Translations under genes and position numbers: made by a program
Origin: Roseateles aquatilis
GTDB lineage: Bacteria > Pseudomonadota > Gammaproteobacteria > Burkholderiales > Burkholderiaceae_C
Direction of reading: 5' to 3'
DNA length: 64,000 nucleotides
Assembly (NCBI RefSeq): GCF_002205645.1
Contig: NZ_NIOF01000006.1
Span: 296,823-360,822, forward strand
The notes under the pieces: generated by a model
Told to the model about the DNA's origin: nothing
The model's database searches: none
Seen by the model: the letters and a program-made list of their open reading frames with translations, nothing else
Part shown: positions 8,301 to 15,567 of the stretch, in pieces
Position numbering within the stretch: the first letter of the stretch is position 1
Layout: the number at the start of each line of letters is the position of its first letter

Positions 8301-8689
8301 TGTGCGACGACGACGACGTGTCGCGGCTGCTGATGAGCCAGATGCTGGCCGCGCACGGCTTCGACGTCGAGGAGGCGCGGGATGGCCATGAGGCGCTGGA
8401 ACGCCTGCGCCGGGGTGGCATCGGCCTGTTGGTGACGGACCTGCGCATGGCGGGCATGGACGGCAGTGAACTGGTGCAGGCCATTGCGGACCTGCAGCAG
8501 CCCGGCGTGGCTCGCCCGCGGATCGTGGTCTGCTCGGGCGACGCCCAGGTGGAGGACGTGGGGCCGCTCGCTTTCGACGCCTTCCTCACCAAGCCGGTGA
8601 TGATGAGCGTGCTGCTCGACACCCTGGCAGCGATCGGCTTCGGTCGGGCCGCGGCATCTTCTGCGGAGGTGGAGCGCAGTCCGAAGTGA
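5399..8689 (+). CDS. BvgS-like hybrid sensor histidine kinase, 1096 aa
   Basis: A membrane sensor of the BvgS/EvgS type. An N-terminal hydrophobic segment (about residues 24-45) leads into two tandem periplasmic solute-binding (Venus flytrap) domains at roughly 60-300 and 315-545, then a membrane helix near 555-577 (PVISVAVVALLSVLALTLWW), a PAS region, a HisKA domain with phospho-accepting His735 in ASHELRAPAH, an ATPase domain (NLLSNAVKYTD, DSGRGIAPEQL, GSSGLGLSICRHL), and a receiver domain with Asp1014 (LLVTDLRM) and Lys1065 (LTKP). There is no C-terminal Hpt domain and no response-regulator gene beside it, so its partner is unknown. It probably senses a small ligand such as an amino acid. 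The ribosome site is weak. Confidence 0.9.
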   Translation: MNDNHKKAFGIWPRPAWRTAPLNGWTAVVSLGCLVLSMLAGAASAQVQPASYHFRQPSSGAPIALGPQVLSADEQAYLAALPEIRVAVGVPPPSPYQTVSSDGEIGGIHSEMLMYLTRAFGLKVRPVVVPNWGDALNAVRRRDADLIMTVGVTNERMSYLEFTLGVTPWPGALFARTAAAPLPLEHARFAIERDYMAIDFVRRQYPEASIQTVENTGEALAAVAAGRADYYLGALFEAMDWWSRPGVQGVEVRQMLNYGTGYYHFGVRKDWARLALILNKGISALREAPLPQWQASAPALPAKVALAPPLQLSASEQALLVGHPTWRMGAVRGLSLLNDINARGIHTGIAAEYAEQVARRLGVGLQVIPYDSVASMLDGLRRGEIDLVPFLTRTPAREKEFAFSRPYVEMPYLLVSATDGPYYWDLNSLRGHRLALAEQHPLREVLARSYPDIRIVDMPDGAAAMDAVARGEADAAVEVKLFANLRINSDSGNRLRAVAAVNALPAQFHFAASPRSEAMIPIIDRVLAEIPPTDHERMLRRWIAVDLDPPFPWRRHLPVISVAVVALLSVLALTLWWMRRLSREVDQRRASEAQLQAIGSNIPCVAFQYVIDEHGKLLSTYFSAGSQAFLGVSLEEGKTVLQNLAPYMSAEDAKAAAAAGRHAVRSGQPFSFAAAYQVPGREARWLCCQAVRTAIAGGRAHWTGYVVDVTAERNLQVRLTEEAQRRNLMLASASHELRAPAHTASLALQSLQTERTPEARSRALAVAQDAMHTLTQLLGDVLDAAQMHHGELRIKPQVFALQPWLQQLADAARQWAERKRLGFELVVEPGLPHLVMMDPLRMRQVAMNLLSNAVKYTDRGSIRLEASTRAGRTGERALVLTIVDSGRGIAPEQLEKVFTPFAGADPQGVVPEGSSGLGLSICRHLAALMQGEVSLRSELGQGTAAEFELPLRLVAAGAEEPLAKGVLVCDDDDVSRLLMSQMLAAHGFDVEEARDGHEALERLRRGGIGLLVTDLRMAGMDGSELVQAIADLQQPGVARPRIVVCSGDAQVEDVGPLAFDAFLTKPVMMSVLLDTLAAIGFGRAAASSAEVERSPK

Positions 8690-8729
8690 GGCTCGGGTCA
8701 TCTCGCTGCGGCCTTGAACCGTCTCACTT

Positions 8730-9011
8730 CTATCGACGCTGCAAAGGCCCGGAAGGCTCAGCGCCCGAAGAGGCGCCTGGTCGCGCCAGGCAGGCCCACG
8801 GCCCTAGACCGGCATTTCGCTGAGCAAGCCACAGCGCGTTGCGCCGGTCGGACGCGATGCCCATCCGCGTCACCGCGCGCATGGCGCGAGCCAACGCTGC
8901 CCGGTCCTGGGAATCGCGATGCTGCATGGCCTTCGCACACGCGGCGCCCCAAGCCTGCATCCACCGTCGCGCGTGCTCCATGGCATCTTCATATTCCGCG
9001 TTCAAATTCAT
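8730..9011 (-). CDS. small hypothetical protein, 93 aa
   Basis: The ATG at 9011 starts MNLNAEYEDAMEHARRWMQA; an AGAGG lies about a dozen bases upstream. The first 70 residues are helical (AWGAACAKAMQHRDSQDRAA, LARAMRAVTRMGIASDRRNA) and protein-like; the last 20 may run past the natural end. It has no recognised domain. It is convergent to the sensor kinase and divergent from the AAA+ gene. Confidence 0.55.
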   Translation of the reverse strand: MNLNAEYEDAMEHARRWMQAWGAACAKAMQHRDSQDRAALARAMRAVTRMGIASDRRNALWLAQRNAGLGPWACLARPGASSGAEPSGPLQRR

Positions 9012-9100
9012 GGTTCATTGGGTGCCTCTTGTGCCGGCTTGGGACGATGGTGGCACCAGCCGCGCGCTGGCGGCAAGGGGGCAGTGGTACCTGGCGCTCA

Positions 9101-9141
9101 TTGACAATAGAATTTTCTAGATTTCTATAGAGTTCTATAAT
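9101..9141 (+). promoter_or_regulatory. AT-rich promoter with repeated TTCTA motifs
   Basis: In a two-thirds GC region this stretch is strikingly AT-rich. It contains a perfect TTGACA (9101-9106), a perfect TATAAT (9136-9141) and three TTCTA(T/G) units starting at 9115, 9123 and 9133, the last two as TTCTATA exactly ten bases apart. A TCTAGA palindrome lies at 9116-9121. The hexamers are too far apart to pair with each other (29 bases), so the true pair is uncertain. The repeats look like an operator. An AAGGAG ribosome site follows at 9154-9159. Confidence 0.6.
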
Positions 9142-9166
9142 TGAGCATAAACCAAGGAGCTCTCCC

Positions 9167-10354
9167 ATGGAAATCTTCCATCGCACCGCGCTCGCCGCCG
9201 ACATGGCGGGGAAGATCCTGTTCGTGTCGCCCACGTCGGCATCGAGTTCCGGCCTGTTCCTTGCGGCGCCCCGGCGCACCGGCAAGTCCACCTTCCTGCG
9301 CGAGGATCTCCGCCCGCAGCTCGAAGAGAAGGGCGGGCTGGTCGTCTACGCCGACCTGTGGGAGGACCGCAAGGCAGATCCGGGCGACGTGATCGTGCAT
9401 GCCGTCCGCTCCGAGCTGGCCCAGCACGAGGGCGTCGTGAAGCGCCTGGCCAAGGCCGCCGGCATGGAGAAGGTGGCCGTGGGCGGCATGTCCTTCTCGC
9501 TCGACCGGGTGGGGCTGGGGGACGGCGTCTCGCTGTCGGCCGCGCTCGCGGCACTGTCGGACGAATGCAAGCGGCCCATCGTGCTGATCATCGACGAAGC
9601 GCAGCACGCGATCACGAGCGAGAAGGGCAACGATGCCCTCTACGCTCTCAAGGCGGCCCGAGACGAGCTCAACAGCAGCCGCCGCCACGGCCTGCGCATC
9701 GTGGCGACGGGGTCCAACCGCGACAAGTTGGCGATGTTGCGCAACAGCCGCGACCAGGCCTTCTTCGGTGCGCCGCTGGTGAACTTCCCGCCGCTGGGGG
9801 CCGACTATGTGCAGTGGTTCTGCGAACGCGCCGACCTGCCCGGCAAACTCGATCCTGCTCAGGTGCAGGAGTTGTTCCGACGCGCCTTCTTCCGACCCGA
9901 ACTGCTGGGCGCGGCGGCCGACGCGCTGCGCTTCGCCTTCGAACTGAAGGCCGACGACGTGCAGACCGAGTTCGCCCAGGCCGTCGAGGCACAGATCGAG
10001 GCCAGCAACAGTGAACTGCTGCGTGTCGTGCACAGCCTGACGCCGCTGCAGTCCGCCGTGCTGCGGGTGCTGGCCGCGCGCGGCAACGACTATGCGCCGT
10101 TCGAAGCCGGGACTATCGCCGCCTATCAGGCGGTGCTGCAGGCGACGGGACAACCCGCCGACGCGAAGGCCGACGTGCCGGGCGTGCAGCAGGCCCTGCT
10201 GGCGCTACAGGAGAAGTCTCTGGTGTGGCGAGCCGCGCGCGGTGTGTACGCGCTGGAAGAGGGCTCGCTGAGCGAACTGATGGCTGCGGATGGCATGCTC
10301 GCGATGGTGCCGCCGGTGGCCGGCCAGGGAGGGCAGGCGGCAGCCGCGAAGTGA
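9167..10354 (+). CDS. AAA+ ATPase, 395 aa
   Basis: A soluble P-loop ATPase. Walker A is APRRTGKSTF with Lys40, and Walker B is IVLIIDEAQHA with Asp143-Glu144, followed by a sensor-like IVATGSNRDKL. This matches the STAND/archaeal-ATPase-like AAA group used in transposition, DNA-transport and defence systems. The C-terminal 130 residues resemble a winged-helix region (LTPLQSAVLRVLAARGNDYA, QQALLALQEKSLV). The start follows AAGGAG. The large 10401-13709 gene begins 46 bases downstream and is presumably its partner; the dedicated repeat-bearing promoter implies the pair is regulated as a unit. Confidence 0.8.
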   Translation: MEIFHRTALAADMAGKILFVSPTSASSSGLFLAAPRRTGKSTFLREDLRPQLEEKGGLVVYADLWEDRKADPGDVIVHAVRSELAQHEGVVKRLAKAAGMEKVAVGGMSFSLDRVGLGDGVSLSAALAALSDECKRPIVLIIDEAQHAITSEKGNDALYALKAARDELNSSRRHGLRIVATGSNRDKLAMLRNSRDQAFFGAPLVNFPPLGADYVQWFCERADLPGKLDPAQVQELFRRAFFRPELLGAAADALRFAFELKADDVQTEFAQAVEAQIEASNSELLRVVHSLTPLQSAVLRVLAARGNDYAPFEAGTIAAYQAVLQATGQPADAKADVPGVQQALLALQEKSLVWRAARGVYALEEGSLSELMAADGMLAMVPPVAGQGGQAAAAK

Positions 10355-10400
10355 TCATGGCCGGCCAGCGGCGGCCGGCGCTCAGGGGACGGAGAACAAG

Positions 10401-13400
10401 ATGGCCGACCACGGCAGCTACAGGACCTTCCGCCGACAGGTTCTTGAGCATCTCGGCGACGGCCAGTTGGCGCAAGACCGCGGACGTCTGCGAGGTTCCC
10501 GAGGCACCGACTCGCCGTTCGCCGCAGGACGTTCGGCAATCAGCGCGTTCCGTGCCGAAGTCGCCGGGCGAGCGACGCATTGGGCCGCCATGTCGACCGC
10601 GCACGACGCCTGGGTGAGACGTGCACTGCGCCTTCCTCCGACGCTGGCGCTTGAGCCCGGGACCCTGGCGACTGCGGAAAAATGGCTCTTCGTGTTCCTG
10701 CCATTTGGCCTGGCCACGCGTCGTGCGAGCCGGCTGCTCCGCCTGGCGGGCACGTTCGAGGGCCGGGCCCTGATCTTTGACCGCTATGTGCAGCGCACCC
10801 TCGCACTGTTCGAGCTGCGCTACGACGAAGCCGTCGACTTCGCGCTGCGGTGGTTCGAACCAGTAGAGACATGGCGCGTCTACGAACAGGTTGAGCACAC
10901 CGGCATGGAGGTCATGCGGACGGCACACGCGTTGGGCCTTCGCAACTTCGCCCAGGTTCGCGAGGCATTCTTCAGCCGAGGGGCGCCGCTGCAGCGGCGC
11001 GAGCTCGTGCAACTGCTGGTCGCCGAGGGCGTGGTCCGCAATGTGGCGGAACTGGCCTGGGCGGGGAAGGAGCGCGACACGCTGGGCTATTCGTATGCGC
11101 CCGTCGACGCCGACGAGATTCAGCGCCTGCGAGGCATCGTGCGCTGTCTGCTTGCCCACGGCGTTGCCCGCGAGCAGGTCGCCGCAATCCTGCGCTTCCC
11201 GCTGTCGTCCATGGCGCCCGATGCGCTGGAGGCCAACATCGGCGTGCTCGAAGCTGCTGGCACGTTCGAGGTGGCCGCCGTGCTGGCGCAGGTGGGTGAC
11301 CGGCTGTGGCGGACGCCGACGCCGACCTGGCGATTCATCGTCGACGTGCTGGACGCTCGAACCCCGCAAGATCTCGCGAAGTTCCGTGCTCTGCTCGATT
11401 GCCACCACGACCTGTCGGTCGATCTGGCTCAGGAGCTGAAGCTGCACTGCGCCGGGCTCGATGAACTTGCCGGTTGCCAGCGACTTCTAGCCGGGCTGGA
11501 TCCGCAGCGGGACGACGCGGCAAGCTTCGTCGCCCATGTGCGGCGCCTGACCCGCGCGCCGCATTCGTTGAATGCGAACCAGTTGGCGCGCTCGGAGGCC
11601 TATCTCAAAGGAGGCGACTCCCTGCCGCCATTCCTGCAGGTCCTGCAGGACCACGGGCTGGGCGACGCCGCATCCGTCACTGAGTTCCAGCGCTGCTTCC
11701 GCCAACTCACCGCGGCCGGGTTGGACCGGGCGCTGAAAACACTGGAGGCCGTAGCCGTCGAGGAACCGCTGCCCCAGCGTGTCGACTGGGTGCTGCAGGC
11801 CGGCAAGAGCGGCTACTTCCACGTCTACGACTACCTGATCGAGACCTTTCGGCTGCAGGGGCTGATGCCGCTGCAGCAGATCCTGCCACTCGGGTCCCTG
11901 GGCATCGCCTTCCTGCGTTGCCTGATCGAAGACCGGCGCCTCGACAGCTTGAAGGCCGTCCGCGATTGGTACCGCGATGCCGTTGGCATCGTGGGCTACA
12001 GGGGCGACAGCAGCTACGACGCCGCCGACAAGCTGCTGTTCGACGACGCGTTCGACCGCAATCACTTCGGCCTTCTCGCTTCCAACCAACGCGCCGTGCA
12101 CGGGATCGTCCATACCCGAATCCAGCGTTCACTGGGCACGTGGCCGTGGCAGGCCGAGGAGGTGGAAAAGGAGGCCTACCGCGAGGCCAGCCGCTTGCTC
12201 GGCGCGCAGATGCGGACGGAACTGCTTCCGGCGCTGGCAAAGATCCTGAAGAGCACAGGCGGCGTGATCTTGGAGAGCTTGTTCGAGGACGAAGGTGACC
12301 AGCCGCTGGACCTCGAGCGCAAGCTCACCTGCCTGACGCCATTGCTCGCGGAACTCGTGGCCGGAGGCGGTCCGAGCGGCACCACGCTGACCGCCATGCA
12401 GCTTGATGCCATCGCCGTCGTGTACCGCTCGCCCCAGGAGTTCATCCGAACGAAGTGGCACGAAGTGCGGGGCCACGAGAGCCATCTGCAAGGTCTCGTG
12501 CTGCGGCAGAGCTACGAAATGGCCTGGCGTCACGCCCGCCGGCGACTGCGGCGCGACCTGGACAGCGTCGGCTTCCATGCGCTGCGCAGGGCCGCGCAGT
12601 TCAGCGAGAACTTCAGGGACTATCCCAACATGTTCACGGCCTGCCAGCGCTTGAGCCCGAAGCAGCTGCGGCAGAACGCGCTGGGCGCCAGCCTGGACAC
12701 GCTGGCGCTGCACCTCGGCAGCCTGCTGGCGCTGGCGCGAGAGGACGGCACCGTGTCCCGCTGGATCCGCGAGGGCTTTGACGAGCTCACCGCCATGGAG
12801 CAGGGCAGCCTGGGCGCATTCCAGCGTGTCGGGGAACTGGTCGACCTGTTCGCCGTGGTGCTGCCTGATGCGCTGGACGCACATGCCGACGCCTTCATCG
12901 AACGGCTGCCTGAGAACGACGCGGCGCACTGGGCATCCCGGCTCGGACCGTCCGTGCCGGAGCTGGAGGGCAGGGCGCTGCTGCGCGCCGTGGTGTCGCG
13001 CACGCGCGCCAAGCTCTTGCCTCTTCATCTCGCATGGGCCCGGCGCCAGTTCAAGCTGTACGAGCAGGAGGAGGACGCCAGCCGTCGCGCTCAGCTCATG
13101 TCCGGCGTCGTGTCCAAGCACCCGGCTGCCTACTTCGCCAAGCAGGCAGCCGGGCTGTGCACGGCCGGCAATCTGCGGATGTGGGAGGAGGAGCGCCATT
13201 GCCACCTGGTGGTCTTCGATCCGCAGATGCAGCGCATGGTGGGGATGGCGATGCTCTACGTCCAGCAGATCCCCGAGCTGGATAGCCACCGACTCAGCCT
13301 GGTGATCCGCGGCATCAATCCGACCGAAGAGATGCTGGCTTCGCACGACACGCGTTCGATTGTTGAGAGCTTTTTCGACGCGGCCGTCCTGGTCGCCCAG

Positions 13401-13709
13401 GACAACAATCTCGCCTGCGTGGCGTTTCCGGCCCCATCGGGCGCGCACATCATGTCCAACCGCGACGCCGTCGAGAAGGACTTGAAGAAGCGCTACGTCG
13501 CGCGCGCGCCGGTTCAGCCGCGTGCGGAGGGTGTGGGGCGCAATGCCCTTCGCCACGCACCCGAGCGCGTCGCCGCGAAGTTCTATGCGTATGAGCAGGG
13601 CAGCGAGGGCGTGGACGCCCTGTACGTGATCTGGCGCCCCAGCGAGACCATTCCCGAGATCCCGCCCGCGGCTTCCGCGTCGGAGGCCCAAGCGAACGCC
13701 TGGGCATGA
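10401..13709 (+). CDS. large protein of unknown function with GNAT-like C-terminus, 1102 aa
   Basis: The ATG at 10401 follows GGAGAACAAG and gives MADHGSYRTFRRQVLEHLGD; an upstream in-frame start at 10290 lies inside the ATPase gene and is rejected. Residues 1-900 are almost all helical and resemble no family I know. Residues about 930-1035 have the order of an acetyltransferase (GNAT) fold: strands HLVVFDPQMQ and VGMAMLYVQQ, a strand with SLVIRGINPTEEML, a helix (VESFFDAAVLVAQDNN), a strand (LACVAFPAP) and a final helix. The family call rests on pattern only. It is preceded by the AAA+ ATPase and followed by a structured RNA. It could be an effector or a DNA- or protein-modifying subunit. 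Confidence 0.7.
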   Translation: MADHGSYRTFRRQVLEHLGDGQLAQDRGRLRGSRGTDSPFAAGRSAISAFRAEVAGRATHWAAMSTAHDAWVRRALRLPPTLALEPGTLATAEKWLFVFLPFGLATRRASRLLRLAGTFEGRALIFDRYVQRTLALFELRYDEAVDFALRWFEPVETWRVYEQVEHTGMEVMRTAHALGLRNFAQVREAFFSRGAPLQRRELVQLLVAEGVVRNVAELAWAGKERDTLGYSYAPVDADEIQRLRGIVRCLLAHGVAREQVAAILRFPLSSMAPDALEANIGVLEAAGTFEVAAVLAQVGDRLWRTPTPTWRFIVDVLDARTPQDLAKFRALLDCHHDLSVDLAQELKLHCAGLDELAGCQRLLAGLDPQRDDAASFVAHVRRLTRAPHSLNANQLARSEAYLKGGDSLPPFLQVLQDHGLGDAASVTEFQRCFRQLTAAGLDRALKTLEAVAVEEPLPQRVDWVLQAGKSGYFHVYDYLIETFRLQGLMPLQQILPLGSLGIAFLRCLIEDRRLDSLKAVRDWYRDAVGIVGYRGDSSYDAADKLLFDDAFDRNHFGLLASNQRAVHGIVHTRIQRSLGTWPWQAEEVEKEAYREASRLLGAQMRTELLPALAKILKSTGGVILESLFEDEGDQPLDLERKLTCLTPLLAELVAGGGPSGTTLTAMQLDAIAVVYRSPQEFIRTKWHEVRGHESHLQGLVLRQSYEMAWRHARRRLRRDLDSVGFHALRRAAQFSENFRDYPNMFTACQRLSPKQLRQNALGASLDTLALHLGSLLALAREDGTVSRWIREGFDELTAMEQGSLGAFQRVGELVDLFAVVLPDALDAHADAFIERLPENDAAHWASRLGPSVPELEGRALLRAVVSRTRAKLLPLHLAWARRQFKLYEQEEDASRRAQLMSGVVSKHPAAYFAKQAAGLCTAGNLRMWEEERHCHLVVFDPQMQRMVGMAMLYVQQIPELDSHRLSLVIRGINPTEEMLASHDTRSIVESFFDAAVLVAQDNNLACVAFPAPSGAHIMSNRDAVEKDLKKRYVARAPVQPRAEGVGRNALRHAPERVAAKFYAYEQGSEGVDALYVIWRPSETIPEIPPAASASEAQANAWA

Positions 13710-13741
13710 ACGCGTTGCGGGCAGCGAACGCAGCGATCGAT

Positions 13742-13758
13742 CCTGCGGTTTTCGCAGG
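13742..13758 (+). terminator. short hairpin downstream of the 10401-13709 gene
   Basis: A 6-bp stem (cctgcg and cgcagg) with loop gtttt lies 33 bases after the stop codon. It has no long U-run, so it is at best a weak terminator. It lies just upstream of the predicted small-RNA promoter. Confidence 0.35.
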
Positions 13759-13790
13759 GTTGTCGCGGCTCAGCCCTGAGTAGTATTGCG

Positions 13791-13893
13791 TTGCTGGCTT
13801 CGGCCAGCCCTGCTTTCCTCCCTAAGCAGGCGGCGTTCCGTGATGACAGCGGAACGCCGTTCGCCTCGCCGGCCTGGCCGGCGAGGCTTCTTG
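13791..13893 (+). ncRNA. predicted structured small RNA, copy 1
   Basis: Four hairpins tile this stretch end to end: 13793-13808 (6-bp stem with a UUCG tetraloop), 13809-13830 (stem cctgctt and aagcagg, loop TCCTCCCT), 13831-13859 (10-bp stem, loop containing TGATGACAG), and 13863-13887 (11-bp GC stem followed by TTCTTGTT, an intrinsic terminator). A TAGTAT -10-like box lies at 13781-13786. A second copy on the minus strand (15425-15535) has the same order and nearly the same hairpin lengths, with compensating stem changes and the shared core CCGTGATGACAGCG. The CCUCCC loop could pair with Shine-Dalgarno sequences of target mRNAs; that role is inference. Confidence 0.7.
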
Positions 13894-14081
13894 TTGGCGG
13901 TGGCGCGGCCGCGCCAAGCTGTCGCCCGAGTAGGCGGTACTGTTCCCTCTCAACGCTTTGTTGATGACGTTGCGGCTACCTACGCTCCGGCTGCAAGTCG
14001 TTCGCACAGCCGCCCTCTTGATTTCCGCCTCTAACCTGCTTAAAAATTTCACCCGTCTGTACGAGTTTCCATCTGCCGATC

Positions 14082-14444
14082 ATGATCCTCTACATCATCC
14101 GGCAGCAGGTGGAGATCTTGCGCAGGCCTTTGGCCGCCGTCGTGCTCAGCACGCTCCCGCGCAGATCCTCTCCAATGCTGCTGTTGCTCCATTGGCACGG
14201 CTTCGCGGTCGACGAGCGACAGCGCGCTCCGCCAGCCGATACCGCCGACCGGCCGCGGCGCGTGGCCGTCCCCACTTCGGGGCTGCAGTTCAACCAGGCG
14301 TGGACGCGCCTGGAGCAACTCGACCAGCAGATGCTTGACGCCGCCTGGCAGTTGGGCGCCTGGAATCTGGTGCGGGAAGAGCATCGCGGCTGCGAGACCG
14401 TCGGCGTCTCCGACAGCGAGGCCATGGCCTGTCATCAGGCCTAA
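14082..14444 (+). CDS. hypothetical protein, up to 120 aa
   Basis: The C-terminal two thirds looks like a real protein (VAVPTSGLQFNQAWTRLEQL, LDAAWQLGAWNLVREEHRGC), with a helical, aromatic-rich composition typical of small integrative-element proteins. The N-terminal 30 residues are less convincing and no ribosome site is visible, so the start may be at the internal ATG at 14175 or the gene may be truncated. No family was recognised. Confidence 0.5.
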   Translation: MILYIIRQQVEILRRPLAAVVLSTLPRRSSPMLLLLHWHGFAVDERQRAPPADTADRPRRVAVPTSGLQFNQAWTRLEQLDQQMLDAAWQLGAWNLVREEHRGCETVGVSDSEAMACHQA

Positions 14445-14631
14445 CCGCATCGTGCTGCTCTGACCGTCTTGGTCTTCGCGAGCGAACAACTTGCGCGCCG
14501 AGGGTCTTGAAAACTATTGCACCGACTCTAGCTCGCTGATCGGTCGGATTTGGACGCGGTGGCACCGCTTTCCGCGCCCCAATTCGACCAACCTCTTTGT
14601 CAATCATCTGCTATCTGAAAGGAGACCCAAG

Positions 14632-14721
14632 ATGCCAATCCGTCCCCTCCACGACCGGATCATTGTCAAGCGCATCGACCCGTTGCGTCAGACGCCCGTC
14701 TCTGCCGAAACGGAGTTTTGA
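14632..14721 (+). pseudogene. groES: 5' fragment of groES
   Basis: GAAAGGAGACCCAAG precedes an ATG that opens MPIRPLHDRIIVKRIDPLRQ and ends after 29 residues (TPVSAETEF). This is unmistakably the start of the GroES co-chaperonin (E. coli begins MNIRPLHDRVIVKR), which normally runs about 96 residues, so only the first third is present. CTTGAAAA at 14506-14513 upstream resembles the -35 of a heat-shock (sigma-32) promoter, suggesting that the groES leader came along. The ACGGAG at its end serves as ribosome site for the next gene, so the fragment may supply transcription and translation signals. Confidence 0.8.
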
Positions 14722-14722
14722 C

Positions 14723-15055
14723 ATGGACCGGCCCACAACCACGCGTCCCGATCGGTCCGCGCTGGCGGCGGGCCGTTGGGGTCGCCCCGCGAGAGCTTAC
14801 GGGTCTCTTCGTCACGCGAAGGTTCCCGTGCTGTTGCAGGCGGCCCCGCTCCCTGCCGAGGACCTCTGCACGTTGCAGCGCTGGCTGGCCGGCACGACCG
14901 CGCTGAGGCCCGGCGAGGCTCGGCACCTATTGGAGCGTGCCCTCGACCGGGGGCAACTGCTCGGTGAGCCGGCGCTGCACTGCCGCGCCGTCAAGGCCCG
15001 CATCGCTGGCGACGCCAACTGGGCGCCCATGGGCTTCCGGCTGGTCCTGGACTAG
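14723..15055 (+). CDS. hypothetical protein, 110 aa, behind the groES fragment
   Basis: The ATG at 14723 lies one base after the groES-fragment stop; CGGAG inside the fragment is its ribosome site with seven-base spacing. Residues 35-110 look genuine (LQAAPLPAEDLCTLQRWLAG, PGEARHLLERALDRGQLLGE, CRAVKARIAGDANWAPMGF). The first 30 residues are basic and low-complexity. I do not recognise the family. Its position suggests that it is driven by the captured groES leader. Confidence 0.6.
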   Translation: MDRPTTTRPDRSALAAGRWGRPARAYGSLRHAKVPVLLQAAPLPAEDLCTLQRWLAGTTALRPGEARHLLERALDRGQLLGEPALHCRAVKARIAGDANWAPMGFRLVLD

Positions 15056-15149
15056 CCGCCGTCGGCGCTATCCGTTCAGGCGCGCTCGCACGAAGCCCGC
15101 GGCGAGCGCGCCGCCTTTTGAACAACATCGTGGAATGAGGATCAGTGTC

Positions 15150-15338
15150 ATGGCGCACTCCGAACCCCTGAGCAGCAGCGAACGTTCAACCCACGCCTCA
15201 AGCCGGGCAGAGCCTCTGCTTGCGTCCCAGATGCAGGCATACCTTGCGGCCCGCGAGACCATGCGTCGCTTGAAGCGCTCTTCGTCGCCTTGCTTCGCGC
15301 GTGACTGGCGCCCGAAACCAGCCAACCACGCCCGCTGA
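15150..15338 (+). CDS. small hypothetical protein, 62 aa
   Basis: AGGATCAGTGTC provides a ribosome site for the ATG at 15150. The product (MAHSEPLSSSERSTHASSRA, then LLASQMQAYLAARETMRRLK) is serine-rich at the start and helical and basic afterwards. No domain was recognised. It lies between the two predicted small RNAs. Confidence 0.5.
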   Translation: MAHSEPLSSSERSTHASSRAEPLLASQMQAYLAARETMRRLKRSSSPCFARDWRPKPANHAR

Positions 15339-15424
15339 CCGGCGCGGTCGGTCGGCGCGCTCGCCGCAGCCTTGGTGAGCGTGGGACGGGAGGAGGTCGC
15401 CGCGACCGAGCACCTGCGCGCCCA

Positions 15425-15535
15425 AGAAAAATCGCCCCAGGCCGCTATGGCGCTGGGGCGCAAAAGTCTTGTCGCTGTCATCACGGCAAGACTCCTGCTC
15501 AGGGAGGAAAAGCAGGGGGCAGGGAGGCCGCCCAG
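15425..15535 (-). ncRNA. predicted structured small RNA, copy 2
   Basis: On the minus strand four adjacent hairpins occur: 15533-15517 (stem gggc and gccc, loop with CCTCCCT), 15516-15494 (stem cctgct and agcagg, loop with CCTCCCT), 15493-15465 (stem agtcttg and caagact, loop containing CCGTGATGACAGC), and 15460-15433 (stem cgccccag and ctggggcg) followed by ATTTTTCTT, a clear intrinsic terminator. TACAAT at 15546-15541 is a good -10 box. Order, spacing and loops match copy 1 at 13.8 kb while the stems differ but still pair. This copy has two CCUCCCU loops, like known anti-Shine-Dalgarno small RNAs. No similar sequence was recognised from memory. Confidence 0.75.
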
Positions 15536-15549
15536 AGTGTATTGTAACG

Positions 15550-15567
15550 CGACGTACCTGCACGTCG
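15550..15567 (-). promoter_or_regulatory. palindrome in the small RNA copy 2 promoter
   Basis: The inverted repeat cgacgt-acctgc-acgtcg lies just upstream of the TACAAT -10 box of small RNA copy 2, between the expected -10 and -35 elements. This is a typical place for a repressor operator. The regulator is unknown. Confidence 0.45.

Noticed and set aside
9101..9141. The TTGACA and TATAAT pair as one promoter
   Set aside because: The spacing is 29 bases instead of 16-18, so they cannot work together; kept only as a promoter region with uncertain pair.
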